Source: Nocardia transvalensis (GTDB lineage Bacteria; Actinomycetota; Actinomycetes; Mycobacteriales; Mycobacteriaceae). From it: a stretch of 64,000 nt of DNA. Location of the stretch: NCBI RefSeq assembly GCF_015477765.1, contig NZ_JADLQQ010000006.1, forward strand, positions 552,896 through 616,895. Reading direction: 5' to 3'. The translations under genes were made by a program, and so were the position numbers. Below, one piece after another: positions 15,691 through 24,505 of the stretch. The notes beneath the pieces were generated by a model that saw only the letters and a list, made by a program, of their open reading frames with translations, did not search any database and was not told where the DNA came from. Numbering within the stretch: position 1 is the first letter of the stretch; every line of letters starts with the position of its first letter.

Positions 15691-16734
15691 TCAGGGGAGG
15701 GGTGGGACTGCGTGTTCGTCGCCGACGAAATCGACCGAGGAGTATTCGCGGAGTTTGGTCAGGCGGTGGTAGGAGTCGATCATGCGGACCGTGCCGGACT
15801 TGGAGCGCATGACGATCGACTGGGTGTAGGCGCCGCCGCCGTAGTAGCGCACGCCCTTCAGCAGTTCGCCGTCGGTGACGCCGGTGGCGCTGAAGAAGAC
15901 GTTCTCGCCGGAGACCAGGTCCTCGGTGGTGAGGATGCGGTCCAGGTCGTGACCGGCGTCGATGGCCTTCTGCTTCTCCTCGTCGTCCTTCGGGGCGAGC
16001 TTGCCCTGCAGCGAGCCGCCCAGGCAGCGCATGGCGGCCGCGGCGATGATGCCTTCGGGGGTGCCGCCGATGCCGATCAGCACGTCGGTGCCCGACTCGG
16101 GGCGGGCGCACGCGATGGCGCCGGCCACGTCACCGTCGGAGATCAACCGGATGCGGGCGCCCGCGTCGCGGACCTCCTGGATGTGGCGGGCGTGGCGGGG
16201 GCGGTCGAGGATGCAGACGGTCAGGTCGGAGACCGAGGAATTCTTGGCCTTGGCGACCCGGCGCAGGTTCTCCGCGATCGGGACGGACAGGTCGATGACG
16301 TCGGCGGCCTCCGGGCCGACCGCGATCTTCTCCATGTAGAACACCGCCGACGGGTCGAACATCGCGCCCCGCTCGGCCACCGCCAGCACCGCGATGGCAC
16401 CGGGCGAACCCTTCGACATCAGGGTGGTGCCGTCGATCGGGTCGACGGCGAAATCGACCTCCGGACCGGTGCCGTCACCCACGAGCTCGCCGTTGTAGAG
16501 CATCGGCGCCTCGTCCTTCTCGCCCTCGCCGATGACGACGATGCCGCGCATCGATACCGAGGCCACGAGCTGGCGCATCGCGTCCACCGCGGCACCGTCA
16601 CCGCCCTCCTTGTCCCCCCGGCCCACCCAGCGCCCCGCGGCCATCGCGCCGGCCTCGGTGACCCGGACCAGCTCCATCGCGAGGTTGCGGTCCGGAGCCT
16701 CCCGGCGGCTGGATGCGGGCTTGGATGCCGTCAT
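15691..16734 (-). CDS. glpX: Class II fructose-1,6-bisphosphatase GlpX
   Basis: The protein has 347 residues. GAGGAGG is 8 nt before the ATG. The GlpX motifs IGEGEKDEAPMLYNGE and DPIDGTTLMSKG carry the metal and phosphate ligands, and IGIGGTPEGIIAAAA forms the sugar-binding loop. It dephosphorylates fructose-1,6-bisphosphate in gluconeogenesis and is the main FBPase of mycolic-acid actinobacteria. It is divergent from the DUF4245 gene, the same arrangement as in M. tuberculosis. It ends in a hairpin built from a tandem repeat. Confidence 0.97.
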   Translation of the reverse strand: MTASKPASSRREAPDRNLAMELVRVTEAGAMAAGRWVGRGDKEGGDGAAVDAMRQLVASVSMRGIVVIGEGEKDEAPMLYNGELVGDGTGPEVDFAVDPIDGTTLMSKGSPGAIAVLAVAERGAMFDPSAVFYMEKIAVGPEAADVIDLSVPIAENLRRVAKAKNSSVSDLTVCILDRPRHARHIQEVRDAGARIRLISDGDVAGAIACARPESGTDVLIGIGGTPEGIIAAAAMRCLGGSLQGKLAPKDDEEKQKAIDAGHDLDRILTTEDLVSGENVFFSATGVTDGELLKGVRYYGGGAYTQSIVMRSKSGTVRMIDSYHRLTKLREYSSVDFVGDEHAVPPLP

Positions 16735-16850
16735 GGCGATGCCTCCTCAGGTCGTCTACTGCTGGGTGAATTGTCTCAGAATGCTTTGCTCTCCTAATCA
16801 GGTACTGCCGTTCCAATTCCGTATGGGGGCGTGCCCCTACTCACAAGTGT

Positions 16851-16886
16851 CCCCGTCTTCGCGCGCCAGGGCGCACGAAGACGGGG
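16851..16886. repeat. Palindromic element, CCCCGTCTTCG family
   Basis: CCCCGTCTTCG (16851-16861) pairs with CGAAGACGGGG (16876-16886), with inner GCGCC/GGCGC pairing after one mismatch. The same outer arms recur at 24506-24543, suggesting a dispersed palindromic repeat rather than a gene-specific terminator. Confidence 0.75.
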
Positions 16887-16968
16887 AATGCGGGCAGTGC
16901 CGGGCGCTCCAGCGAACCTCCACGACCGCGGCCCTTGTTTATCGTCCTGACGGCGGCGTTCCTCGTTT

Positions 16969-17002
16969 CCCGTCTCAGCGCGCCCCAGCGCGCTGAGACG
17001 GG
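16969..17002. repeat. Perfect 14-bp palindrome upstream of the DUF4245 gene
   Basis: CCCGTCTCAGCGCG (16969-16982) and CGCGCTGAGACGGG (16989-17002) flank a 6-nt loop. The arm starts like the neighbouring CCCCGTCTTCG palindrome. It ends 12 nt before the -10-like GATACT of the DUF4245 gene. Confidence 0.7.
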
Positions 17003-17026
17003 GATCTCGCGTGGATACTGATTGGC

Positions 17027-17590
17027 GTGTCTCAGAAGCCGCGGATCATGAACGACTACCGGGATCTGTTCTGGTCTCTGATTCCTCTGGTGCTGATCTG
17101 CGTGGTGTTCGCCGCGCTCGCCAGTCAGTGCAGTCTGTCGACCAGCGGGCCGACGCAGGGCAAGATCCCGAACTTCGATCTCTCCGCGGCCCTGAAGGAC
17201 GACGCGCGCACGCTGCCGTTCCCGATCCGGGAGCCCAGCCTGCCCGCGGACTGGAAACCCAACTCCGGCAGTCGCGACACCGTGACCGGACACGGCGGGG
17301 GAGCGGTCAGCACGGTCGGCTTCATCACCCCGCAGGGCACCTACATGCAGCTGACCCAGTCCAACGCCACCATGGACGCCCTGGCCAACCATGTGGAGAA
17401 CACCCGCTCACCCAGCGGCACCCAGAAGGTCGGCGACCGCACCTGGACGGTCTTCCACGTCCAGGGCACCGAACCGGCCTGGATCACCGACTTCGGCCCG
17501 GTTCGCGTCCTGATCAAGGGCGCAGGCAACCAGGGCGCCTACACGACCCTCGCGGCCGCAGTAGCTACCGCCCCTCCCCTCCAGCCCTGA
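17027..17590 (+). CDS. DUF4245 membrane-anchored protein
   Basis: The protein has 187 residues from the GTG at 17027 (VSQKPRIMNDYRDLFWSLIP). A single N-terminal membrane segment (LIPLVLICVVFAALA) is followed by an extracellular domain with PSLPADWKPNSGS, GFITPQGTYMQLTQS and VFHVQGTEPAWITDFGPV. This matches the DUF4245 family next to glpX in M. tuberculosis (Rv1100). GATACT lies 7 nt before the GTG, so the transcript may be leaderless. Function unknown; a role at the envelope is inferred from topology. Confidence 0.85.
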   Translation: MSQKPRIMNDYRDLFWSLIPLVLICVVFAALASQCSLSTSGPTQGKIPNFDLSAALKDDARTLPFPIREPSLPADWKPNSGSRDTVTGHGGGAVSTVGFITPQGTYMQLTQSNATMDALANHVENTRSPSGTQKVGDRTWTVFHVQGTEPAWITDFGPVRVLIKGAGNQGAYTTLAAAVATAPPLQP

Positions 17591-17679
17591 TTCGGGCCGA
17601 AGGCAGCCGCCGGAACGACGAGGTCGCGATTCCGGCCAAAAGAGTGCCGGAACCGCGAGGCGGCACATACGGTTGATCG

Positions 17680-18567
17680 GTGGATCGCGCGGACTTCGGT
17701 TGGCTCGAGGAAACATTGGGACAACCCGTCAGCGGTGTGGCGCCCGCCGAGTGGGGGTCCCAGAACCGCACCGACACGGTGACCCTCCGCGACCGCACCC
17801 GGGTGGTGGTGCAGCGCTTCCGCCGTCGCGCCGATGCCGAGCGCGGCGTGCGAGTACTGCAGGCACTGCGAGAACCCGCCGCCCACAAGCGGATCCCTAT
17901 ACCGCAGATCCGCCGCTTCGACCTCGACGCCGACCCGCCCTGGATCGTGTTCGAGGCACTCCCCGGCGTCCCCGTTCCCGCGAGCACCGAGGTGGGCCCG
18001 ACCACCTCTCGCTTTCCCGCCCTGGCCCGTGCCGCGGGCCGACTGCTCGCCTCATTCTCCGAACTGCACTGCCCCGACCTGGAACTCGACGATGTCTGGG
18101 CCCGGCCGCGCTACCTGGCCGCGCGCGCCGACGCCTGGGCCGAATGCCTCGCACCCGGATTGACCGCCGCGCAGAGCGCCGCCCTCGAGGCCGTCCTGGA
18201 CGATCTGCCCGACCTGTTCGAGGGGCGCCCGGTCGTACTCGCGCACGGCGATTTCGCGCCGGTGAACCTCCTCGTGGACGGCGGCATCATCACCGGCCTG
18301 GTCGATGTCGAATCGGTGCGCCTGGCCGACCCGCTCTTCGACGCCGCCTGGTGGGAGTGGTCGGTGAGTTTCGCCGGTCCCGAGGTGCCGCCCGCCGCCT
18401 GGCCGCAGTTCCTCACCGGCGCGGGTATGGACCCGTCGGATCCGGTTCTCATCCGGCGCATTCGATACCTGCAAGTGGTGCGCATGCTCGAAATGCTCGC
18501 CGAACACGAGCTGGCCCCGGACATCTGGCGCGCCGTGCACGATCGGCTGGTGCGCACCATCGCGTGA
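17680..18567 (+). CDS. Aminoglycoside phosphotransferase-fold kinase
   Basis: The protein has 295 residues from a GTG. The catalytic loop LAHGDFAPVNLLV and the DVESVRLADPLFDAAWW metal-binding segment identify the APH/kinase-fold family. The N-lobe (VVVQRFRRRADAERGVRVLQ) carries the nucleotide-binding lysine/arginine region. It is a second member of this fold within 4 kb but is not closely similar to the one at 14462. The substrate is unknown. It lies 90 bp after the DUF4245 gene and may be co-transcribed with it. Confidence 0.85.
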   Translation: MDRADFGWLEETLGQPVSGVAPAEWGSQNRTDTVTLRDRTRVVVQRFRRRADAERGVRVLQALREPAAHKRIPIPQIRRFDLDADPPWIVFEALPGVPVPASTEVGPTTSRFPALARAAGRLLASFSELHCPDLELDDVWARPRYLAARADAWAECLAPGLTAAQSAALEAVLDDLPDLFEGRPVVLAHGDFAPVNLLVDGGIITGLVDVESVRLADPLFDAAWWEWSVSFAGPEVPPAAWPQFLTGAGMDPSDPVLIRRIRYLQVVRMLEMLAEHELAPDIWRAVHDRLVRTIA

Positions 18568-18588
18568 CGGACGTGCCGGGCGGCGGAT

Positions 18589-19191
18589 CTATGTCGCGAG
18601 TGCGTGCATGCGCAGGAATCCGTCGACGACATTGCGGACGTAGTCGGCCGTGACTTCCCGGTCGCCCAGCAGCCGCCGATAGAACAGCGGCCCCGCGAGC
18701 TGCCCGACGGCCAGATCCTCGTCGATATCGGTGTCCAGCTCGCCACGATCGGTCGCGGCGGTCAATATCTCGCGCAGGCGGGCCGACCCGGCGATGTACA
18801 GATGCTCCTTGGCCCTCGTGAACGCCGGATCGACACCGGATCGCTCGATGAACGTGCGCATCGCGCGTTCGCTGGCGGGCTGATGCAGCAGCGTCCGCAG
18901 GCTCTCGAGCAGGGCGATGAGGTCTGCTCGCAGTTCCCCGGTGGGCTCCGGCGCGGCGTTCACGACCAGTTCGCTGACGGCGTCCTGCAGCATCGCGGTG
19001 GTATCGGGCCAGTGCCGGTACAGCGTCGTGCGCCCGACACCGCTGCGGGCGGCCACCGCGGCGTGGGTCACGCCGGGCAGGCCCTGTTCGACGAGCAGTT
19101 CGCGCACGGCTCTCAGCGCGGCGGCGCGGCTGCGCACCGTTCGCGGGTCGGGACCGCGTTCGGTGAGCCCGCGGGCGCTCGGGCGGGGCAT
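18589..19191 (-). CDS. TetR family transcriptional regulator
   Basis: The protein has 200 residues from MPRPSARGLTERGPD, with CGGAGA upstream of the ATG at 19191; the longer frame beyond is antisense to the hemerythrin gene. The HTH is RAVRELLVEQGLPGVTHAAV, then AARSGVGRTTLYRHWPD. The C-terminal domain ends FYRRLLGDREVTADYVRNVV, typical of the TetR_C_16-like group. A 17-bp palindrome, CGGAACAGTTTGTTCCG, lies in the intergenic region it shares with the hemerythrin gene and is the likely operator. Confidence 0.9.
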   Translation of the reverse strand: MPRPSARGLTERGPDPRTVRSRAAALRAVRELLVEQGLPGVTHAAVAARSGVGRTTLYRHWPDTTAMLQDAVSELVVNAAPEPTGELRADLIALLESLRTLLHQPASERAMRTFIERSGVDPAFTRAKEHLYIAGSARLREILTAATDRGELDTDIDEDLAVGQLAGPLFYRRLLGDREVTADYVRNVVDGFLRMHALAT

Positions 19192-19311
19192 GAATCTCCG
19201 TTTCGGCTCGGATACTCGCGTGGCGGTTCGGTCTCCACCCGTCAGTGTGCCATCGGGTTTCGGAGCATCTTGCACCACAGTCTCATTATGGTGCAGTATG
19301 TTCCATAGATA

Positions 19312-19328
19312 CGGAACAGTTTGTTCCG
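19312..19328. promoter_or_regulatory. Candidate TetR operator
   Basis: The perfect palindrome CGGAACAGTTTGTTCCG lies between the divergent TetR and hemerythrin genes. An overlapping TGTTCC/GGAACA pair (19299-19318) and a TGCACCA/TGGTGCA pair nearby add further symmetry. Binding is inferred. Confidence 0.6.
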
Positions 19329-19374
19329 AACTTCTGTCCCGAAGCGGATTCGACCGGACCCGAAAGGCCTTCCC

Positions 19375-19974
19375 GTGGCGACAACCACCCAGCCGACCCT
19401 CGACCTGACGATGATGTACGCCGCGCACGACGCCTTCCGCCGTGACGTGCGCCGGATGTCGTCGACCACCGATCCGGCCGTCCTGTGCGATCGGTGGCGC
19501 ACGTTCAGCGAGTACCTGACCGTCCATCACACCGCCGAGGACGAGGTGCTGTGGCCGGTGTTGCGAGCGAAGGTCATCGACGGCGCCGAGCTGGAACTGC
19601 TCGATGCCATGGAAGAAGAGCACGCCGCACTCGACCCGATCATGACCGCGATCACCGAAGCCGTCGGTGCGCAACGGCTCTCGGAGGCGCATGCGCTGCT
19701 GAAGGATCTCGAGCCGGTGCTGTGCGCACACCTCGACCACGAGGAACGCGCCGCGCTGCCGCTCATCGAACAGGTGCTGACACCGGACGAATGGGCCACC
19801 TTCGGGAAGGCGCAGCGCCGGCAGGTCGGTGCCGCGACATTCCTGCCCTGGCTGCTCGATGCGGCCGCCGAACCCCGGCGGCACGCGGTTCTCGGTGTCC
19901 TGCCACCGCCGGTCCGGCTGCTGTACCGCCTGGTCTGGAATCCCCGCTACCAGCGGCGCACCGCCCGCCGCTGA
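19375..19974 (+). CDS. Hemerythrin-like (HHE) domain protein
   Basis: The protein has 199 residues from the GTG at 19375, with AAAGG 7 nt upstream. Histidine/glutamate ligands of a four-helix hemerythrin bundle appear in AAHDAFRRD, TVHHTAEDEVLWP, EEEHAALDP and CAHLDHEERAALP. Such proteins bind a di-iron centre and can sense or bind O2, NO or peroxide. The basic C-terminal tail is unlike classical hemerythrin. It is divergent from a TetR regulator and precedes a truncated MFS transporter, so it may belong to a stress- or drug-responsive unit. Confidence 0.88.
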   Translation: MATTTQPTLDLTMMYAAHDAFRRDVRRMSSTTDPAVLCDRWRTFSEYLTVHHTAEDEVLWPVLRAKVIDGAELELLDAMEEEHAALDPIMTAITEAVGAQRLSEAHALLKDLEPVLCAHLDHEERAALPLIEQVLTPDEWATFGKAQRRQVGAATFLPWLLDAAAEPRRHAVLGVLPPPVRLLYRLVWNPRYQRRTARR

Positions 19975-20017
19975 GCGCCCTCGCCTCGCCCTCTCGGATT
20001 CAGCAAGGAGTTGTGCA

Positions 20018-20587
20018 ATGACCCTCGGCCCCACGACGGCCCCGCCGGACGGGACGGAAATCCGGTCGCATGTTTCGGCCTGGGCGATCCTGGCCTTCCT
20101 CTGTATCGGCCAGTTCATGGTCTTCACCGACGTATCGATCGTGAACCTCGCGCTGCCGTCGATCCAGCGCGATCTCGGCATGTCCGAGGTCAGCCTGAAC
20201 TACATCGTCACCGCCTACGGCACCGTGCTCGGCGGATTCCTGCTGCTGAGCGAGCGTATCGCCGATCGGTACGGTCGCCGCCGGGTGCTGCGGGCCGGAT
20301 TCGTCGTCTTCGCCCTGGCGTCGCTGACATCGGGGCTCGCGGTGAACGCGGCCATGCTCATCGTGTCGCGCGGATTCCAGGGCCTCGGGGCATCGCTCAT
20401 CGCTCCGGCCGCCCTGTCGCTGCTGACCGACACCTTTCCCGAAGGGCCGCAACACAATAAGGCGCTCGGCATGTGGGGATCGCTGGCCGGCATCGCCTCG
20501 ATCGCCGGGGTGATCCTCGGCGGCCTGCTCTCCGACGGGCCGGGCTGGGAGTGGATCTTCTGGATCAACGTGCCGCACGGGTCCTGA
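20018..20587 (+). pseudogene. Truncated DHA2-type MFS drug transporter
   Basis: Only 189 residues remain; family members have about 450-520. The start is sound (AAGGAG 7 nt before the ATG). Five or six membrane helices are present, with the MFS motif A-like region LSERIADRYGRRRVL and the DHA2 motif GFQGLGASLIAPAALSLL. Reading ends abruptly at WEWIFWINVPHGS where the family normally continues with WINVPxG and further helices. The opposite-strand VOC gene begins 15 bp later, so the rest is deleted. It is probably a remnant formerly controlled by the adjacent TetR gene. Confidence 0.8.
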
Positions 20588-20602
20588 TCGGTCGGCTGCT
20601 GG

Positions 20603-20947
20603 TCAGCGATGGCTCACGACGTTGACGATCGTGCCGTCCGGATCGCGAACGAAGAAGCGCCGCACGCCCCACGGCTCGTCCCGCAGGGTGTAGACGATCT
20701 CGGCGCCCGACTCGGCCATGGTCGCGTGCACGGCATCGACGTCGTCGACCTCGACACTCATATCCGGTTGCGGCTCATCGGCATTCGCGTCGAAGAGGAT
20801 TACCTGGGCGGTCGGATTCGACGGCGAGGCCAGGGTGACCACCCAGCCGAGATCCATGACCTCCTCGAAACCCAGCCGCCGATAGAAGTCGCGGGCCCGC
20901 TCCATATCGGCGGTCCGATGGTCGGGCACCACGCGGCGAATGGTCAC
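20603..20947 (-). CDS. VOC (glyoxalase/bleomycin-resistance fold) protein
   Basis: The protein has 114 residues from the GTG at 20947, which overlaps the xseB stop by 4 bases (GTGA), so translation is coupled. The vicinal-oxygen-chelate pattern is clear: MERARDFYRRLGFEEVMDLG, then SVEVDDVDAVHATMAESGAE and the C-terminal RRFFVRDPDGTIVNVVSH. Members bind a metal and act as dioxygenases, isomerases or antibiotic-binding proteins; this one's substrate is unknown. GGGGAG upstream supports the start. Confidence 0.88.
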   Translation of the reverse strand: MTIRRVVPDHRTADMERARDFYRRLGFEEVMDLGWVVTLASPSNPTAQVILFDANADEPQPDMSVEVDDVDAVHATMAESGAEIVYTLRDEPWGVRRFFVRDPDGTIVNVVSHR

Positions 20948-21174
20948 TGCTGCTCCCCGGCGTCGCGGCGAGACAGCGCGTCCTCCACGCGCTTGCGAGC
21001 CCCGGCGAGATGTTCCTCGCAGCGGTTGGCCAGGGCCTCGCCGCGCTCCCACAGCGCCAGCGAATCATCGAGATCCATACCGCCCTGCTCCAGCATCTTC
21101 ACGACGTTGACCAGTTCGTCGCGGGCGCGTTCGTAGCCGAAGGTCGCGATCTCGGCGAGGTCATCGTCGGTCAT
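20944..21174 (-). CDS. xseB: Exonuclease VII small subunit
   Basis: The protein has 76 residues from MTDDDLAEIATFGYERA. The XseB pattern of a short helical hairpin is visible: LEQGGMDLDDSLALWERGE and LANRCEEHLAGARKRVE. It assembles in several copies with XseA to degrade single-stranded DNA. The gene starts inside the 3' end of xseA (14-bp overlap) and ends in a 4-base overlap with the VOC gene. Confidence 0.95.
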   Translation of the reverse strand: MTDDDLAEIATFGYERARDELVNVVKMLEQGGMDLDDSLALWERGEALANRCEEHLAGARKRVEDALSRRDAGEQQ

Positions 21175-22582
21175 CGTGGGACTCCTTCCCCGAAGCTCGC
21201 TCGGTGGGTGTGGTCGAGGATTCGCTGCCGAGGGCGGCGGCGGTGACCGCGCCGTCGGCGACCCGGATGCGCAGCTGGCTGCCGGGCGGTGCATCGGCCA
21301 CGGTGCGGATCACGTGCCGCTCCTTGCCCGAAACCCGTTGCACCACCGCATAACCGCGGGCAAGGGTGGCGGCCGGGCCGACGGCGGTCAGCTTCTCGCG
21401 CAGGTGACGGGTGGCGGTGGACTGGGTGGTGAGGCAGTGGTCGACGGCACGACGGGCGGCGATTCGCAGCCGTTCCACCTCCTCGTGCCGCTGCTCCAGC
21501 CCGCGCAGCGGGTCGGCCAGCACGGGTCGGGAGCGCAGCTGCTCCAGGGCGCGCGCCTCGCGATCGACCCAACCCCGCAGCGCCGCGGCCGACCGATCCC
21601 GCAACTCGCCGATCAGCGCCAGTTCGGCGGCGGCGTCGGGGACGATGCGCTTGGCGGCGTCGGTGGGTGTGGCCGCGCGCAGGTCGGCGACGTAATCGGA
21701 GATCGGGTTGTCCGGCTCGTGCCCGATCGCGCTGACGATCGGGGTCGTCGCGGTCACGATCGCCCGGCACAGCGTCTCGTCGGAGAACGGCAGCAGGTCC
21801 TCGACGCTGCCGCCGCCACGGGCCAGCACGATGACCTCCACATCCGGATGCCGGTCCAGTTCGGCCAGCGCGTCCAGAATCTGCGGCACCGCCGTCGGGC
21901 CCTGCACCGCGGTGTTGCGGACCTCGAACCGGACCGCGGGCCAGCGCTGCCGGGCGACGGTCAGCACGTCATGTTCGGCCGCGCTCGCCCGGCCGGTGAT
22001 CAGCCCGATCGTCTTGGGCAGGAACGGAATTGGGCGCTTGAGCCGGGGATCGAACAAGCCCTCGGCGGCCAGCAGGGCCTTCAACCGCTCGATCCGGGCC
22101 AGCAGTTCGCCGATGCCGACGGGACGGATCTCGGTGACTCGCAAGGAAATCGTTCCGCGGCCGGTGAAATAGGAGAGTTTGCCGAACACCACGACCCGGC
22201 TGCCCTCCTGCAGGGGCACCGCGGAGTTGCGGATCAGTTCCGATTCACACGTCACCGACAGCGACATGTCGGCGGCCGGATCGCGCAGCACCAGAAAGGC
22301 CGTCCGCGCACCCGGCCGCACATTGATCTGGGTGATCTGACCCTCCACCCAGATGCTGCCCAGCCGGTCGATCCACTGCGCCACCTTGATGGCGATGCTG
22401 CGCACCGGCCACGGATGCTCGGCCGAATTGGCGGGTCTGCCGCCGGTGTTTCCCGCAGCTCCACCTGCCGTATTTCCCGCAGCGCTACCTCCCGTATTTC
22501 CCGCCGCATCTGCGGTCGGGACGGCCGCCGCGCCGGGCGCATCGGCCCGGCCGGCCGGTGTCTGCGAACGGGGGTCGGTCAC
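21161..22582 (-). CDS. xseA: Exonuclease VII large subunit
   Basis: The protein has 473 residues from the GTG at 22582. An N-terminal OB-fold (WVEGQITQINVRPGARTAF) precedes the catalytic domain (IGLITGRASAAEHDVL, ARGGGSVEDLLPFSDE, SAIGHEPDNPISDYVAD) and a long helical region. Residues about 25-52 form an extra tail of near-repeats around AGNT(G/A)GG before the conserved SAEHPWPVRS. With XseB it cleaves single-stranded DNA into oligonucleotides. GTGA overlaps couple it to the upstream gene, making a four-gene operon. Confidence 0.96.
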   Translation of the reverse strand: MTDPRSQTPAGRADAPGAAAVPTADAAGNTGGSAAGNTAGGAAGNTGGRPANSAEHPWPVRSIAIKVAQWIDRLGSIWVEGQITQINVRPGARTAFLVLRDPAADMSLSVTCESELIRNSAVPLQEGSRVVVFGKLSYFTGRGTISLRVTEIRPVGIGELLARIERLKALLAAEGLFDPRLKRPIPFLPKTIGLITGRASAAEHDVLTVARQRWPAVRFEVRNTAVQGPTAVPQILDALAELDRHPDVEVIVLARGGGSVEDLLPFSDETLCRAIVTATTPIVSAIGHEPDNPISDYVADLRAATPTDAAKRIVPDAAAELALIGELRDRSAAALRGWVDREARALEQLRSRPVLADPLRGLEQRHEEVERLRIAARRAVDHCLTTQSTATRHLREKLTAVGPAATLARGYAVVQRVSGKERHVIRTVADAPPGSQLRIRVADGAVTAAALGSESSTTPTERASGKESHDDRR

Positions 22583-23238
22583 TTCGCCTGCACGGTGGCG
22601 ATCCGGTTGGTCAACATCGTCACGAACGGGGCGCGGTCGCGGGTCTGCAGCTCGTACTCGAGCAGGGCGGCGAGATCGTCGAGGCTGAGCACGCGCAGGC
22701 GGGCACGCAGCTGGGCCAGCGTCATATTCGCGTAGTCGTAACGCTTGGCCACCTCGGGCACGACGACGGTCCCGGCACTGCGGCCGTTGGTGGAAGCTTT
22801 TGCGGCGGCCGGGGTTTCGGTGCCGGGTTCCGGCTCGGCGATCGCCTCGGTTTCGGCGGCGGGCTTCGGCTCCGGTGCGGTTTCGGCGACGGGCTCGGGT
22901 TCGATGATCGGTTCGGGTTCGGAATACAGATCGAAGCGGCTCGCCCGAACCGGTTCCGGGCCTATGCCGACGGTTTGCTCGGGGGCGATATCCTCATCGA
23001 AAGTCGCCCACTCCGGCTGCTCGACGGGGCGGTTGGCCAGGCGGTCGAAAACGGCGTCGCCCTTGAGCGCCAGGCTGGTCACGAACTGCTGTGCATGCAT
23101 CGTCGTTTGCAACAGCTGGCTGATGGCGGTGATCGGGAAATTCATTGCGGCCGTGGGTAGCCGACGAGTTTCCTCAATGACATAGACGGCGGCCCCGGCG
23201 GCGACGCGGGCAATAAAAGGCGGTCGAAACATGGTCAT
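22579..23238 (-). CDS. Lipid droplet-associated protein homologue
   Basis: The protein has 219 residues (MTMFRPPFIARVAAGAAVYV; the second ATG at 23232 is an alternative start). The N-terminal 60 residues are moderately hydrophobic with amphipathic helices. A Glu/Pro/Ala-rich low-complexity linker (SEPEPIIEPEPVAETAPEP) follows, then a conserved helical C-terminus (KRYDYANMTLAQLRARLRVL, then LDDLAALLEYE). This layout matches the protein next to xseA in mycobacteria and nocardiae (Rv1109c type), which is annotated as lipid-droplet associated. It is divergent from ispH. Confidence 0.8.
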   Translation of the reverse strand: MTMFRPPFIARVAAGAAVYVIEETRRLPTAAMNFPITAISQLLQTTMHAQQFVTSLALKGDAVFDRLANRPVEQPEWATFDEDIAPEQTVGIGPEPVRASRFDLYSEPEPIIEPEPVAETAPEPKPAAETEAIAEPEPGTETPAAAKASTNGRSAGTVVVPEVAKRYDYANMTLAQLRARLRVLSLDDLAALLEYELQTRDRAPFVTMLTNRIATVQAK

Positions 23239-23490
23239 AGGCTAGGCTCATCCGCCTCTCCGCGTCTTCAGGCCGTACAAGCCGAGTGCCAGTCGGCTTG
23301 GTCACAGGTCCTGCGTTGGGTGCATGGCTGGGTTCTGGGCGTACCCGGCGAGTTACCCATGTACTCGCGATATCAGTCGTTGCGGCCCCGACCGAGAATG
23401 GTTGCCGCTCCCGCGAGGATATCGAAGATGTCTCGGGAGGGTCGCACGCTCCCGGTGGTGGGTCTGCCCCGCGCACGTAAGCTGGGGGCC

Positions 23491-24495
23491 ATGTCGTCGG
23501 CTATCCCCTTGAACGTCGGAATCGCGCGGTCGGCCGGGTCGGATGTGACCGGGGCCACCAAGCGGGTGCTGCTTGCCGAGCCGCGGGGCTACTGCGCCGG
23601 TGTCGATCGGGCGGTGGAGACCGTGGAGCGGACGCTGGACAAGCACGGTGCGCCGGTCTATGTCCGCAAGGAGATCGTGCACAACCGGCATGTGGTGGAG
23701 ACCCTGCGCGAGCGTGGCGTGGTGTTCGTCGACGATACCGACGAGGTTCCGGAGGGTGCCGTCGTGGTCTTCTCCGCCCACGGGGTGTCTCCGGCGGTGC
23801 ACGAGGCGGCCGCGGCCCGCAACCTGCACGCCATCGACGCCACCTGTCCGCTGGTGACCAAGGTGCACCAGGAGGCCAAGCGGTTCGCCCGCGACGATTA
23901 CGACATCCTGCTCATCGGCCACGAGGGCCACGAGGAGGTGGAGGGCACCGCCGGCGAGGCGCCCGAGCACGTACAGCTGGTCGACGGTCCGGACGCGGTG
24001 GACGGTGTGTCCGTGCGCGACGAGAACAAGGTCATCTGGCTGTCGCAGACCACCCTGTCGGTCGACGAGACCATGGAGACCGTGCAGCGGCTGCGCCAGA
24101 AGTTCCCGAACCTGCAGGATCCGCCGAGCGACGACATCTGCTACGCCACCCAGAACCGCCAGACCGCGGTCAAGGCGATGGCCCCCGAATGCGATCTGGT
24201 GATCGTGGTCGGCTCCCGCAACTCCTCGAACTCCAAGCGCCTGGTCGAGGTCGCCCTCGGTGCCGGGGCCCGCGCCTCCTACCTGGTCGACTTCGCCCGC
24301 GAGGTGGATCCCGCCTGGTTCTCCGGCGTCCGGACCATCGGCGTCACCTCCGGCGCCTCGGTCCCCGAAATCCTCGTCCGCGGCGTCCTGGACCTCCTCG
24401 CCGACCACGGCTACGCCGACGTCCAGCCGGTCACCACAGCCAACGAAACCCTCGTCTTCGCCCTCCCCCGCGAACTCCGCCCCGCCCGCAGCTGA
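23491..24495 (+). CDS. ispH: 4-hydroxy-3-methylbut-2-enyl diphosphate reductase
   Basis: The protein has 334 residues. The three conserved cysteines for the iron-sulfur cluster are in EPRGYCAGVDRA, IDATCPLVTKVH and DDICYATQNRQ, with SAHGVSP and IGHEGHEEVEGT motifs. IspH carries out the last step of the MEP pathway, forming IPP and DMAPP. The ATG at 23491 follows a G-rich stretch; upstream in-frame starts extend into unconserved sequence. Flanking xseA/lipid-droplet and DUF6542 genes match the M. tuberculosis lytB2 neighbourhood. Confidence 0.97.
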   Translation: MSSAIPLNVGIARSAGSDVTGATKRVLLAEPRGYCAGVDRAVETVERTLDKHGAPVYVRKEIVHNRHVVETLRERGVVFVDDTDEVPEGAVVVFSAHGVSPAVHEAAAARNLHAIDATCPLVTKVHQEAKRFARDDYDILLIGHEGHEEVEGTAGEAPEHVQLVDGPDAVDGVSVRDENKVIWLSQTTLSVDETMETVQRLRQKFPNLQDPPSDDICYATQNRQTAVKAMAPECDLVIVVGSRNSSNSKRLVEVALGAGARASYLVDFAREVDPAWFSGVRTIGVTSGASVPEILVRGVLDLLADHGYADVQPVTTANETLVFALPRELRPARS

Positions 24496-24505
24496 CCCCC
24501 GCATA

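Noticed and set aside
15424..16797. 457-codon plus-strand ORF
   Set aside because: It is antisense shadow of glpX entered through the repeat array.
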